This document shows positions 8,840 through 17,327 of a DNA stretch of 64,000 nucleotides, in pieces. The translations under genes were made by a program, and so were the position numbers. Source of the stretch: Pelomonas sp. V22 (GTDB lineage: Bacteria > Pseudomonadota > Gammaproteobacteria > Burkholderiales > Burkholderiaceae_C); contig NZ_JAGIXS010000005.1 of assembly GCF_030014915.1 (NCBI RefSeq), positions 62,001 through 126,000 of the forward strand, read 5' to 3'. Every line of letters starts with the position of its first letter. Within the stretch, counting starts at the first letter, position 1. Under the pieces are notes generated by a model. It did no database searches and was not told the DNA's origin. It saw nothing but the letters and a program-made list of their open reading frames with translations.

Positions 8840-9253
8840 TTACTTCAGCCAGCCGATGATCTGGGCGCTCTGCAAGGCGCCCGACATCCGCTGCAACTCC
8901 TGCCCTTCGCGGAACTGGATCAGCGTGGGGATGCTGCGGATCGTGAAGCGCTGCGACAAACGCGGCGCCTCGTCGCTGTTGACCTTGACCAGCAGGGCGC
9001 GGCCCTTGAGCTGGCGCGCCGCCTCCTCGAACTGCGGCGCCATCATGCGACAGGGCCCGCACCAGGGCGCCCAGAAATCGACCAGCACCGGCAGCTCGCT
9101 GCCCGCCACCACCGCGTCGAAGCCGGCCTCGTCCAGCTCGTGCACCCGGCCGTCGAGCACGGCCTTGCCGCAGCGGCCGCAGCTGGGGTCTTCGGTGGCG
9201 CGCTCGGGCGGTACGCGGTTGCGGGTCAGGCAATAGGGGCAGGTAATCAGCAT
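8840..9253 (-). CDS. trxC: Thioredoxin 2 (zinc-finger thioredoxin)
   Basis: A 137-residue thioredoxin with the N-terminal zinc-ribbon of TrxC: cysteines C5/C8 (CPYC) and C25/C28 (CGRC). The thioredoxin fold follows, with the active site WCGPC (C65, C68) and the cis-proline region SIPTLI. It is a cytoplasmic disulfide reductase, induced in oxidative stress in well-studied bacteria. The ATG at 9253 gives the family N-terminus MLITCPYC directly. It stands alone, convergent with the ABC operon and divergent from the sensor kinase gene. Confidence 0.96.
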   Translation of the reverse strand: MLITCPYCLTRNRVPPERATEDPSCGRCGKAVLDGRVHELDEAGFDAVVAGSELPVLVDFWAPWCGPCRMMAPQFEEAARQLKGRALLVKVNSDEAPRLSQRFTIRSIPTLIQFREGQELQRMSGALQSAQIIGWLK

Positions 9254-9298
9254 GATGGCGCGGACATGGGGGCGGGGCGGCGGCACTTCAAGCCTTTG

Positions 9299-9339
9299 CT
9301 GACGACTCCCTGATGATTTCCTGATGCCAGCCCTGTTAG
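9299..9339 (+). promoter_or_regulatory. Phased direct repeats, likely response-regulator box
   Basis: Three hexamers lie exactly 11 bp apart: CTGACG (9299), CTGATG (9310) and CTGATG (9321), followed by a possible -10, TGTTAG (9334-9339), and the kinase start at 9350. Direct repeats with 11-bp phasing upstream of a -10 are the classical form of OmpR/PhoB-family activator sites. The closest candidate protein is the regulator at 10888. The same 11-mer TTCCTGATGCC recurs upstream of kup. Confidence 0.55.
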
Positions 9340-9349
9340 CCTGCCGGCC

Positions 9350-10891
9350 ATGAACCTGATGCAGCAGCAGCCCCTGCCCGGCAAGCACCGCTGGCCCGCC
9401 CTCGTGGTCTGGGCCTTGGGTGCACTGGCCATGTGGGCACTGGATGGCCGGGTTGACCTGGCCAATCTCTCGATGCTGCTGGTGATGTCGGCGGCGCTGG
9501 CCTCGCTGTGGCAGCCGGTGCCGGCATCGATGGCCACCAGCCTGCTGGCCGTGCTCGCCTTCAACTGGTGCTTCGTGCCGCCGCGCGGCAGTTTCGCCGT
9601 CGACCTGCGCTCGCATTCGCTGCTGCTCGGCTCGATGCTGCTGCTGAGCTGGATCTCCTCGATCCTGCTGGCGCGGTTGCGCTGGCAGGCCCTCGCGGCG
9701 CAGCGCCATGCGGCCCAGGCCGAGGCCTTGCGTCGGCTGGCGGATCGGCTGCGCGATGTCGCCCAACCTGATGAGCAGGCGCCGCTGCTGACCGAGGCTC
9801 TGCAACCGCTGGCCGTCGGGCCGGTGCAGCTGCTGTGCCTGTTGGACCAATTGCCGCCCACCAATGACGACAGCCTCGCTCTGATCCACGGCCAGCCCGA
9901 CGCCGATGCGCATGACGGCCTCTGGGCCTGCCTGCGTGCCGGCCAAGCCTTCGGCCCCGGCACCGGCCGCTACGAGGAACTGGCCGCTTGGTATCTGCCG
10001 ATGCGCGGCCGCAAGACCAGCTTCGGCGCGGTCCGCCTGCCCTTGCAGAGCGCAACCGACACCGGCCAGCGCGAGCAGGCGCAGGCCCTCTGCGACCTGA
10101 TGGGCCAGGCCCTGGAGCGCCGCGTCACCGAGCGTGCCACCCAGCGCGCCCACGACGAAGCCGAGGGCCAGGCCACACGCAACGCCCTGCTGGCTGCCAT
10201 CTCGCACGACTACCGCACGCCGCTGGCCACCATCCTCAGTGCCGCCTCGGCGCTGCAGGAGCAGGGCGACAAGCTGAGCAGCGCCCAGCGCCGCCGCCTG
10301 CTCGACACGGTGATGGATGAAACGCGGTCCCTGAGCCGCTTTACCGACAACACCTTGCAGCTGGCCCGCCTCGATGCGCCCGGTGTGCAGCTGAAGCTGG
10401 ACTGGGAGTCAGCCGAGGAACTGGTGGGCGCCGTGCTGCGCCGCGTGCGCCAGCGCCGGGCGCTCGAGGCCGAGGACGGGCCGCGCGTCCGCGCCCGCCT
10501 CGAGCCCGAGCTGCCGCTCTTGCGCTGCGACGCCTTGCTGCTCACCCAGTTGCTGGAGAACCTGGTGGACAACGCGCTCAAGTACGCAGGCAGCAGTGGC
10601 GTCGAGATCCTGGTGCGGCGTGAAGGCGCGGAGCAGCTCGTGCTGGCCGTGCGCGACCGCGGCCCCGGCGTGCCGCCGGCCTGGCGCCAGCGCATCTTCG
10701 AGGTCTTTCAGCGCGGCCAGGAGCTGGATCGCCAACGCCCAGATGGCGCGTCCGCACGCGGTGCAGGCGTTGGCCTCGCGGCCTGCCGCGCCATCGCCCG
10801 AGCCCATGGCGGCGAGATGCGCTACCGTGCCCGCTCGCATGGGGGTTCGAGTTTTGAATGCTGGTTGCCGGTGGCGGCCCAACCCCAATGA
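9350..10891 (+). CDS. KdpD-like sensor histidine kinase without the KdpD N-domain
   Basis: A 513-residue kinase that resembles only the C-terminal half of KdpD. Four closely spaced hydrophobic helices (about residues 17-108, DUF4118 type) are followed by a GAF-like region, a HisKA domain with His286 in ISHDYRTPL, and a HATPase domain with NLVDNALKY, DRGPGVP and GVGLAACRAI. It lacks the N-terminal Walker-A/USP part of true KdpD, which is also present in this window. It overlaps the response regulator gene as ATGA, so the two form a pair. Proximity to kup suggests a potassium or envelope signal, which is inference. Confidence 0.92.
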   Translation: MNLMQQQPLPGKHRWPALVVWALGALAMWALDGRVDLANLSMLLVMSAALASLWQPVPASMATSLLAVLAFNWCFVPPRGSFAVDLRSHSLLLGSMLLLSWISSILLARLRWQALAAQRHAAQAEALRRLADRLRDVAQPDEQAPLLTEALQPLAVGPVQLLCLLDQLPPTNDDSLALIHGQPDADAHDGLWACLRAGQAFGPGTGRYEELAAWYLPMRGRKTSFGAVRLPLQSATDTGQREQAQALCDLMGQALERRVTERATQRAHDEAEGQATRNALLAAISHDYRTPLATILSAASALQEQGDKLSSAQRRRLLDTVMDETRSLSRFTDNTLQLARLDAPGVQLKLDWESAEELVGAVLRRVRQRRALEAEDGPRVRARLEPELPLLRCDALLLTQLLENLVDNALKYAGSSGVEILVRREGAEQLVLAVRDRGPGVPPAWRQRIFEVFQRGQELDRQRPDGASARGAGVGLAACRAIARAHGGEMRYRARSHGGSSFECWLPVAAQPQ

Positions 10892-11574
10892 GAGTCCTGC
10901 TTGTTGAAGACGACCGCGAGTTGCGCACCACGCTGCGCGACGCACTGCAGGTCGAGGGCTATGCGGTGCAGACCGCCGCCAGCCTCTGCGAAGGCCAGGC
11001 CCTCCTGCAGCACGACCAGGCGCCCGACCTGGTGCTGCTGGACCTCGGCCTGCCGGACGGCGAGGGCGAGCAGTTGCTCGCCGAGCTGCGCCGCAGCAAG
11101 GGCACGCCGGTGCTGGTGATCTCGGCCCGGCATGGCGATGGCTCCAAGGTGCGCCTGCTCGATGCCGGAGCCGACGACTATCTGGTCAAGCCCTTCAGCA
11201 TCGGCGAGCTGCTGGCCCGCATGCGTGTGGCCCTGCGCCATCGCGGCACCCTGCTCAAGCCGGCCGTCACCCGCTACGAGCGGGATGGCCTCAAGGTCGA
11301 CCTGGCCGCCCATCGCGTGGAGCTGAATGGCGTGGAGCAGCACCTGACCCCCACCGAGTTCAAGCTGCTGGCCCGCCTGGTGCGCTCCAGCGGCCAGGTG
11401 GTCACGCACCGCGCCCTGCTGGCCGATGTCTGGGGGCCGGAGTTCACCGAGCACACGCAGTATCTGCGGCTCTACATGGGCCAGCTGCGCGCCAAGCTGG
11501 AGCTGGAGCCGGCTGACCCGCAGCGGCTCTTGACCGAGCCGGGCGTGGGCTACCGCCTGGTCGAGGGCCAGTAG
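10888..11574 (+). CDS. OmpR/KdpE-type response regulator
   Basis: A 228-residue response regulator with a receiver domain (acidic pair D8-D9, phospho-acceptor Asp52 in LLDLGLPDG, Lys of VKPFS) and a C-terminal winged helix (LTPTEFKLL, ending VGYRLVEGQ). It is very like the KdpE at 5279 in layout and sequence, so the two systems are probably paralogues. It is translationally coupled to the kinase by an ATGA overlap. Phased CTGATG repeats before the kinase gene, and a shorter copy before kup, are candidate binding sites. Confidence 0.93.
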   Translation: MRVLLVEDDRELRTTLRDALQVEGYAVQTAASLCEGQALLQHDQAPDLVLLDLGLPDGEGEQLLAELRRSKGTPVLVISARHGDGSKVRLLDAGADDYLVKPFSIGELLARMRVALRHRGTLLKPAVTRYERDGLKVDLAAHRVELNGVEQHLTPTEFKLLARLVRSSGQVVTHRALLADVWGPEFTEHTQYLRLYMGQLRAKLELEPADPQRLLTEPGVGYRLVEGQ

Positions 11575-11632
11575 AAGAAAAATTCTGCCGGCGATTTGTA
11601 AGAAGTCGGCGCGGGCCCGCACTACCCAGTCC

Positions 11633-12154
11633 ATGAGCCCTTCAACACCGCAGGACCAGCTGTACCGCCAGGCTATAGACGCCCATGGCGCCGAGCTGGC
11701 GCGCTTTTGCGGTGGCTACGAGCGAGATGCGGCACTGCGCCAGGAGCTGGTGCAGGAGCTGCACCTGGCGATCTGGCAGAGCCTCGCTGGCTTTCGCGGC
11801 GACTGCTCGCTGCGCACCTGGGTCTACCGCGTGGCCCACAACGTGGGTGCGCGCCATGTGCAGCAGCATGCCGGCAAGGCACAGCAGATGCTCGATCTGG
11901 AAGAGGCCGAGCATCTGCCCGACGAGCGCCACGACCCGGGCCACACCGAGCGCCGGCTCGACCTGCAGCGCGTGCTGGCCCTGGTCCACCGCCTCAAGCC
12001 GCTGGACCGCGAGCTGATGCTGCTCTATCTGGAGGACCTCGACGCCGGCGCCATGGCCGAGATCACCGGGCTGTCGGCCCGCAATGTGGCTACCAAGATT
12101 CACCGCATCAAGGCCTTGCTGGCGCGCCAGCTGGGCTTCAAGGAGCCGTCATGA
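11633..12154 (+). CDS. ECF-type RNA polymerase sigma factor
   Basis: A 173-residue sigma-70-family protein containing only regions 2 and 4. Region 2 covers about residues 20-90 with the core-binding/-10-recognition block FRGDCSLRTWVYRVAHN; region 4 covers about 110-165 with LDRELMLLYLEDLDAGAMAEITGLS, a helix-turn-helix. The following gene overlaps by 4 nt and encodes a small membrane protein in the position usual for an anti-sigma factor, though it has no recognisable anti-sigma motif. The leader contains TTTGTAAGAAGTC, which might be an ECF -35-like element, but I do not assign it. Confidence 0.9.
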   Translation: MSPSTPQDQLYRQAIDAHGAELARFCGGYERDAALRQELVQELHLAIWQSLAGFRGDCSLRTWVYRVAHNVGARHVQQHAGKAQQMLDLEEAEHLPDERHDPGHTERRLDLQRVLALVHRLKPLDRELMLLYLEDLDAGAMAEITGLSARNVATKIHRIKALLARQLGFKEPS

Positions 12155-12735
12155 GCGAACTGCATCAGCTGTGGAAGGGGCAACCGGCCGAGCCGCTGCA
12201 GGCCCTGGCGGCCGAGGAGCTGGCGCAGAAGGCCGCAGCCTTCCACAAGCGCATCGCGCGGCGCAATCGCAGCGAGCGTCTGTCGGCGGCCATTGTCGTG
12301 CCGGTCTTCCTGCTCTATGCCTGGATCTTTCCGTACTGGGTCACCAAGATCGGTGCGCTGCTGATCGTGGCCGGCATCTTCGTCCTGCTGTGGCAGCTGA
12401 AGCGGCGTGCCGAGGCCGCCGACCCAGCCAGGGCGCTGGGCCTTGACCTGCTCGCCTTCCACCGTGCCGAGCTGGTGCGCCAGCGCGACGCGCTGCGCTC
12501 GGTCTGGCTCTGGTACATCGGCCCCTTGCTGCCGGGGCTGCTGCTGTTCCTGTGGGGCCGCCAGCAGGAGCTGGCCACGCCGGCCGCCCAGGCCTGGCAT
12601 CCCTGGGTCAATGCCATCACGGCCCTGGTGCTGCTGGGTATCGTGCTGCTCAACCTCTGGATGGCGCGCAAGTTGCAGCGGCAGATCGACGAAATCGACA
12701 AAGTTTCAGAACCCAAACAGGAGGAGAACCCATGA
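12151..12735 (+). CDS. Membrane protein, possible anti-sigma partner
   Basis: A 194-residue protein with a cytoplasmic-looking N-terminal 45 residues (rich in Ala, Glu, Arg), a pair of hydrophobic helices at about 48-84, and a second pair at about 115-168, ending in a charged tail. I do not recognise a characterised family. It starts in an ATGA overlap with the sigma factor gene and is followed directly by a serine hydrolase gene. The order sigma factor, membrane protein, exported enzyme suggests that it holds or senses for the sigma factor, but there is no zinc-binding anti-sigma motif, so this is inference only. Confidence 0.75.
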   Translation: MSELHQLWKGQPAEPLQALAAEELAQKAAAFHKRIARRNRSERLSAAIVVPVFLLYAWIFPYWVTKIGALLIVAGIFVLLWQLKRRAEAADPARALGLDLLAFHRAELVRQRDALRSVWLWYIGPLLPGLLLFLWGRQQELATPAAQAWHPWVNAITALVLLGIVLLNLWMARKLQRQIDEIDKVSEPKQEENP

Positions 12736-14372
12736 TGAAGAAGCGAGCCCTGCTCGCGCTGGCCCTGCTCGCCCTGCCGGCGCTGCTGGGCGCTGCGCCG
12801 CTTCCCCTGCCCGACACCGAGGCGGCCCTCAAGCACAGGCTCGAAGCCCGCTTCGCGGGCGACCGCACCGGCGCCTGCGTGCAGGCCGCCCTGATCGACA
12901 AGGGCCAGGTCTTGCGGACGCAGGTCTGTGCCGGCACGCGCAAGGACCCGGCGCCGGCGCAGGACGCGGCCTTCGAGATCGGCTCGGTCAGCAAAACCAT
13001 GACGGCCTACCTGGTGGCCGGCCTGATCCAGCGTGGTCAATGGTCGCTGGACGACCCCATCGCCCGGCACCTGCCCGGGGGCACGGCCGTGCCGCGACAG
13101 GGCGAGCGCCAGATCCTGGTGCGCGACCTGGTGACGCACAGCAGCGGCCTGCCGGCGTTGCCGCCCGGGATGGCCATGGGCGATTTGAGCAACCCCTATG
13201 CGAGCCTGAGCGAGGCGCAGCTGCTCGCTTCGCTGGCGCAGGTGAAGCTGGCGCGGCCCATAGGCAGCCAGGCCGAATACTCTAACTACGCCATGATGCT
13301 GCTCTCGCTGGCCGTGGCGCGCAACCTGGGTGGCGACTACGAGGCGGCGCTGCGCGAGCAGCTGTTCAAGCCGCTGGGCATGAGCACGGCCTATGTGTCA
13401 AAGCCTCTGGGCGCCGCGCCCGCCGCCGGCCACCTGCCCACCGGCGAGGCCACGACGGCCTGGACCATCGCCACCAACCTGGCGGGCGTCGGCATGGTCA
13501 AGGCCTCGCTGGCCGACATGGAGCGCTATGCCCGCGCCCAGCTGGGCGACGGCCCGGCCGCGCCGGTGGCGCTGATGCGCCAGACCCAGCAGCCGCTCGC
13601 CCATGGCTTTGCGATGAACTGGATGCGACCCGAGGTGCAAGGCCGTCAGCTGGTGATGCATGAGGGCGCCACGGGTGGCTTCTCCTCTCTGGTGCTGCTG
13701 GAGCCGGCCACACAGCGGGGCGTGGTCCTGCTCGCAGACACCATGCTGGCCGACCTCGGTGGCCTCGGCCCACTCGGCCTCTCGCTGCTGGGCCTGGACA
13801 TGCCGCCGCAGCAAGCCCGCCTGCCCGCCGAGGCCCCGGCGGCGCTCCGCCAGGCCCTGGCCGGCGAGTACGAGCTGGCCGGCACCTCGATCAAGATCTG
13901 GGAAGAGGGCGGCAAGCTGCTGGCCCAGTCTCCCGGTGGCAAGCCTTCCGAGCTGCGCTATGACAGCCGGGGCGACTTCTACCCGCTGGGCCTGTCCGCC
14001 CTGCTGCGGCCGCAGGCGCCCGTGGAGGGCCGGGTCGAACGCTTTGCCTGGCATCAGATGGGCGGCCTGCTGGAGGCACGCCGCGTGGGCCTCGTGGACA
14101 AGCCACCCAGCATCAAGAACCCGGCCTGGCGCGATTGGGCCGGCGAGTTCCAGCTCGTGCCGCAGTTCGCCATCCGCATCTTCGAGAAGGACGGCCAGCT
14201 GATGCTGCAGGGCACGGGCCAGCCGGCCTTTGCCGCCGAGGTCACGGGCAAGGACCGCATCGAGATCAGGTCGGTGGGCGCCGTCATCGAGTTCGAGCGC
14301 GATGCCGCCGGCCACGTCGTGGCGGCGGTGCTCAAGCAAGGTGGCCAGGTGTTGCGCGGCGCGAAGAAATAG
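12732..14372 (+). CDS. Serine hydrolase, class C beta-lactamase/PBP4-like family
   Basis: A 546-residue exported protein. The signal peptide ends near LLGAA (residue 24). The beta-lactamase-fold domain has the catalytic S85-V-S-K88 tetrad in IGSVSKT and Y183-S-N185 in AEYSNYAM; a third-box candidate is the HEG of MHEGATGG. The C-terminal 150 residues form an extra lipocalin-like domain. Family members are D-Ala-D-Ala peptidases, esterases or beta-lactamases; the exact substrate cannot be read. A very good ribosome-binding site, AGGAGG, precedes ATG 12732 (ATG 12735 is the alternative). It overlaps the preceding membrane-protein gene by 4 nt, placing it in the sigma factor operon. Confidence 0.9.
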   Translation: MMKKRALLALALLALPALLGAAPLPLPDTEAALKHRLEARFAGDRTGACVQAALIDKGQVLRTQVCAGTRKDPAPAQDAAFEIGSVSKTMTAYLVAGLIQRGQWSLDDPIARHLPGGTAVPRQGERQILVRDLVTHSSGLPALPPGMAMGDLSNPYASLSEAQLLASLAQVKLARPIGSQAEYSNYAMMLLSLAVARNLGGDYEAALREQLFKPLGMSTAYVSKPLGAAPAAGHLPTGEATTAWTIATNLAGVGMVKASLADMERYARAQLGDGPAAPVALMRQTQQPLAHGFAMNWMRPEVQGRQLVMHEGATGGFSSLVLLEPATQRGVVLLADTMLADLGGLGPLGLSLLGLDMPPQQARLPAEAPAALRQALAGEYELAGTSIKIWEEGGKLLAQSPGGKPSELRYDSRGDFYPLGLSALLRPQAPVEGRVERFAWHQMGGLLEARRVGLVDKPPSIKNPAWRDWAGEFQLVPQFAIRIFEKDGQLMLQGTGQPAFAAEVTGKDRIEIRSVGAVIEFERDAAGHVVAAVLKQGGQVLRGAKK

Positions 14373-14388
14373 AGCCATCGGGGCCGGA

Positions 14389-14405
14389 CTTATGCGTTCC
14401 TGATG
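14389..14405 (+). promoter_or_regulatory. Two CTGATG-type repeats before kup
   Basis: CTTATG (14389) and CTGATG (14400) lie 11 bp apart, and TTCCTGATGCC (14396-14406) is identical to an 11-mer upstream of the second sensor kinase at 9350. This suggests that the same OmpR-type regulator acts on kup. There is no convincing -10 between this site and the kup start, so the assignment is tentative. Confidence 0.4.
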
Positions 14406-14429
14406 CCCGCCGCGCGAAGCTGCGGGCAT
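14403..14429 (+). promoter_or_regulatory. Hairpin that covers the kup start codon
   Basis: ATGCCCGC (14403-14410) and GCGGGCAT (14422-14429) form a perfect 8-bp stem around an 11-nt loop. The right arm includes the first two bases of the kup ATG (14428-14430), so the initiation region would be paired in mRNA. Control of translation is inference. Confidence 0.5.
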
Positions 14430-16335
14430 GACGAATCCAGACTCCTCTTCCTCATCTTCTGGCCATGCCGCCAAGAGTGGCCTCGCCGCCCTGACCCTGG
14501 GCGCCATCGGCGTGGTCTATGGCGACATCGGCACCAGCCCGCTCTACACGGTCAAGGAGATCTTCCTGCCGGCCACCGGTGTGGCCCTGAACCCGCACAA
14601 CATCATCGGCGCCGTCTCGGTGATCTTCTGGGCCCTGATGCTGGTGGTCACCCTGAAGTACGTGATCCTGATCCTGCGCGCCGACAACCGGGGCGAGGGC
14701 GGCGGCCTCGCGCTCACGGCCCTGGCCACGCATGCGGTGGCGGGCAAGCCTCGGCTGCGCAAGGCCTTGCTGCTGCTCGGCGTGTTTGGCGCCACGTTGT
14801 TCTATGGCGACTCGGTGATCACGCCGGCCATCTCGGTGATGGGCGCCATCGAGGGCCTGGAGGTCGTCACGCCGGCGCTCAAGCCCTATGTGCTGCCGAT
14901 CTCGCTGGCCATCCTCGTGGGCCTCTTCGTGGTGCAGCGCTTCGGCACGGCGGCCGTGGGCAAGATCTTCGGGCCGGTCATCGTCATCTGGTTCGGCGTA
15001 CTGGCCGTCATCGGCGTCGTGCACATCCAGCATCAACCGGCTGTGCTGGCGGCACTGAATCCGCTCCATGCCTGGGAGTTTCTGAGCGAGCGCGGCTGGC
15101 ATCTGTTTGCCGCGCTCGGCGCCATCGTGCTCGCGCTGACCGGCGCGGAGGCGCTCTATGCCGACATGGGCCATTTCGGCGCCAGGCCGATCCGCCTGGC
15201 CTGGACCTTCCTCGTGTTCCCGTCGCTGGCCCTGAACTACCTGGGCCAGGGCGCCTTGCTCATGGCCGACCCCGGCGCCATCGAGAACCCGTTCTACCGC
15301 CTTTTCCCCGAATCCCTGGTGCTGCCGGCCGTGGTGCTGGCCGCGCTGGCTGCGGTGATCGCGTCGCAGGCCGTGATCTCGGGGGCCTATTCGATGACCA
15401 AGCAGGCCATCCAGCTCGGCTTCCTGCCGCGCATGGAGGTGCGTGCCACCTCGGCGAGCGAGGCGGGCCAGATCTATGTGCCAGCGGTCAACTGGGCTCT
15501 GCTCGCCGGCGTGCTGGCGGCCGTGCTGCTGTTCGGCTCCAGCTCGGCCCTGGCCGGCGCCTATGGCATCGCGGTCACGCTGACCATGATGATCACGACG
15601 GTGCTGACCTATGTGGTGGTGCGCGAGGGCTGGCGGCTGCCGCGTGCCGTGGCCATCCCGGCGACGCTGCTGTTCCTCTCTCTCGATGCCTTGCTGGTGG
15701 CCGGCTGCGCGATCAAGTTCCTTGATGGCGGCTGGTTCCCGCTGGCCCTCGGCCTGCTGCTCTTCGTGGTGATGAGCACCTGGGCGCGCGGCCGCGAGCT
15801 CCTGATGGGCAGCATCCGCGCCGAGGGTCTGGAGCTGCTGCCCTTCGTCGAGAACCTGGCTGCGAGCGGCAGCACGAACCAGGCGCTGCGCACGGCCGTC
15901 TATGCCGTGGCCAACCCCGACACCGTGCCGCAGGCGCTTCTCCACAACCTCAAGCACAACCAGGTGCTGCATGAGACCAACCTCATCCTGACCGTGCTGT
16001 TCGAGGACCGGCCCTGGGTTCCCGAAGAGGAGCGCGTGCAGCTGCAGCCGCTGGCGCCGGCCTTCTGGCGCGTGACGCTGCGATTCGGCTTCATGGACCG
16101 GCCCGACGTGCCGAAGGCCCTGGCCCTGTGTGAACCCAAGGGCCTGCGCGTGCCGCCGTTCGAGACCAGCTACTTCCTCAGCCGCGAGACCGTCGTGCCC
16201 ACGCCCGGGGCCGGCATGGCGAACTGGCGCGAGCGCCTGTTCGCCACCATGAGCCGCAATGCCGGCGGCGTGGCCGAGTATTTCTGCCTGCCGGACAACG
16301 CGGTGGTGGAGCTCGGGACGCGCGTGCAGATCTGA
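14428..16335 (+). CDS. kup: Kup potassium uptake permease
   Basis: A 635-residue Kup/HAK/KUP transporter, the usual length of the family. The N-terminal signature [20 protein letters not shown] is intact, and about twelve transmembrane helices span residues 15-440. The cytoplasmic C-terminal domain (about 450-635) has the expected [10 protein letters not shown] and TSYFLSRE blocks. It imports K+ with protons across the inner membrane at low to moderate affinity, complementing the Kdp pump in the same window. The start codon lies in a hairpin and near CTGATG repeats. It is a single gene, 55 nt after the serine hydrolase gene. Confidence 0.97.
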   Translation: MTNPDSSSSSSGHAAKSGLAALTLGAIGVVYGDIGTSPLYTVKEIFLPATGVALNPHNIIGAVSVIFWALMLVVTLKYVILILRADNRGEGGGLALTALATHAVAGKPRLRKALLLLGVFGATLFYGDSVITPAISVMGAIEGLEVVTPALKPYVLPISLAILVGLFVVQRFGTAAVGKIFGPVIVIWFGVLAVIGVVHIQHQPAVLAALNPLHAWEFLSERGWHLFAALGAIVLALTGAEALYADMGHFGARPIRLAWTFLVFPSLALNYLGQGALLMADPGAIENPFYRLFPESLVLPAVVLAALAAVIASQAVISGAYSMTKQAIQLGFLPRMEVRATSASEAGQIYVPAVNWALLAGVLAAVLLFGSSSALAGAYGIAVTLTMMITTVLTYVVVREGWRLPRAVAIPATLLFLSLDALLVAGCAIKFLDGGWFPLALGLLLFVVMSTWARGRELLMGSIRAEGLELLPFVENLAASGSTNQALRTAVYAVANPDTVPQALLHNLKHNQVLHETNLILTVLFEDRPWVPEEERVQLQPLAPAFWRVTLRFGFMDRPDVPKALALCEPKGLRVPPFETSYFLSRETVVPTPGAGMANWRERLFATMSRNAGGVAEYFCLPDNAVVELGTRVQI

Positions 16336-16396
16336 GGCGGGGCTCGGGTAGCATGGGCTTCGCGCCGAAGTCAGGCGTGCAGTATCCAGACGCCGC

Positions 16397-17278
16397 GTGC
16401 CGACGCTTCCCTCCCGCCGCCGTTTGCTGTCAACGCTTCTGGGCGGAGCGGCCGGCCAGGCGCTGTCCGCCCGGGCGCCGATTCCCGTGCTCGTGCCGGC
16501 CGACGTGCTGCGGGACTTCCGGGCTTTTCTCGGCGGCCGGCGGGCTGAGCAGTTGACGAGCTTTGCCGGTGCGCACTCGCGCCGTGACGTGGTCGAGCTG
16601 GCGCTGCTGCACCTGGCCCTGGCCGAAGGCAGGCGCGAGGCGGGTCTCGCGCTGCAGCCGGTGCCCACGGCGGCCCGGCTGCATCGCGAGCTCAGCCAGG
16701 CCCATGCGGCCTGCAGCGGCACCAGCTTCTGGCGGCAGGACTTCCCGGCCGACGAGCACCGGCTGCTTTTCAGTGTCGCTCTGCTGCAGGACGGCGAGTT
16801 CGAGGCGGGCCTGTACACCGCTGCGGGCAACCGCCGCGCCTTGGCGGCACGCAGCCTCGCCGACGTGCTGGCCTTGAAGGCCATGTGCAACCGCGATTGG
16901 CGCGTCGACTGGCAGTCCCTGGAGCAACTGGGCTTGCGCGACATCCAGCATGTCGGCAACTGGGAGCTGATGCCGCGCATGCTGGCCAGCGGCCGGGCAG
17001 ACTTCGTGCTGGCGCCCTTCCAGCCCACGCCCGACCTGGCCCTCGAGGTCGGCGGCGTCAGGCTGGTTCCCATTCCCGGCCTCAAGGTGGCGCTGCAGGG
17101 CACAAGGCACTACCTGCTGTCGGCACAGCACGAGGGCGCGCCTGAGCTGAAGCAACGCCTGGATGCTGGATTGGCGAGCTTGCGCGCCCGGGGCCTGGTG
17201 CGTCGGGCCTATGTCGGGGCCGGTTTCATCAACGCGGCCGTGGCGGCCTGGTCCGTGTTGCCAGTGCTGGAGCGGTGA
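16397..17278 (+). CDS. Exported protein resembling solute-binding proteins
   Basis: A 293-residue protein that begins with a Tat-like signal (SRRRLLSTLLGGAAG followed by Ala-rich residues to about 26). The rest has the rhythm of a type-2 periplasmic binding protein: a domain around LPTAARL and LLFSVALLQDGEF, a switch region LADVLALKAM, and a second domain with GNWELMPRMLASGRADFVLAPF, as in transporter-associated or sensory binding domains. I do not recognise a named family. The start is GTG at 16397; there is no strong ribosome-binding site. No transporter genes lie beside it, so it may be an orphan binding or signalling protein. Confidence 0.6.
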   Translation: MPTLPSRRRLLSTLLGGAAGQALSARAPIPVLVPADVLRDFRAFLGGRRAEQLTSFAGAHSRRDVVELALLHLALAEGRREAGLALQPVPTAARLHRELSQAHAACSGTSFWRQDFPADEHRLLFSVALLQDGEFEAGLYTAAGNRRALAARSLADVLALKAMCNRDWRVDWQSLEQLGLRDIQHVGNWELMPRMLASGRADFVLAPFQPTPDLALEVGGVRLVPIPGLKVALQGTRHYLLSAQHEGAPELKQRLDAGLASLRARGLVRRAYVGAGFINAAVAAWSVLPVLER

Positions 17279-17298
17279 CGGCGGACGGACGGCTATAG

Positions 17299-17318
17299 TC
17301 CCGGCCCTTGCACCGGGA
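17299..17318 (+). promoter_or_regulatory. Inverted repeat before the ParB-like gene
   Basis: TCCCGG (17299-17304) and CCGGGA (17313-17318) are perfect 6-bp arms with an 8-nt loop, 9 nt before the ATG at 17328. A -10-like TATAGT (17294-17299) abuts it, but no fitting -35 is visible. It could be an autoregulatory site; this is only suggested by position. Confidence 0.35.
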
Positions 17319-17327
17319 CCCTGCCCC

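Noticed and set aside
11575-11632. ECF-type -35/-10 promoter before the sigma factor gene
   Set aside because: TTTGTAAGAAGTC looks a little like an ECF -35, but no matching -10 is clear, so autoregulation cannot be claimed.
14452-17103. Minus-strand frame of 883 codons opposite kup and the binding-like gene
   Set aside because: It crosses two plus-strand genes, has no domain and no ribosome-binding site.
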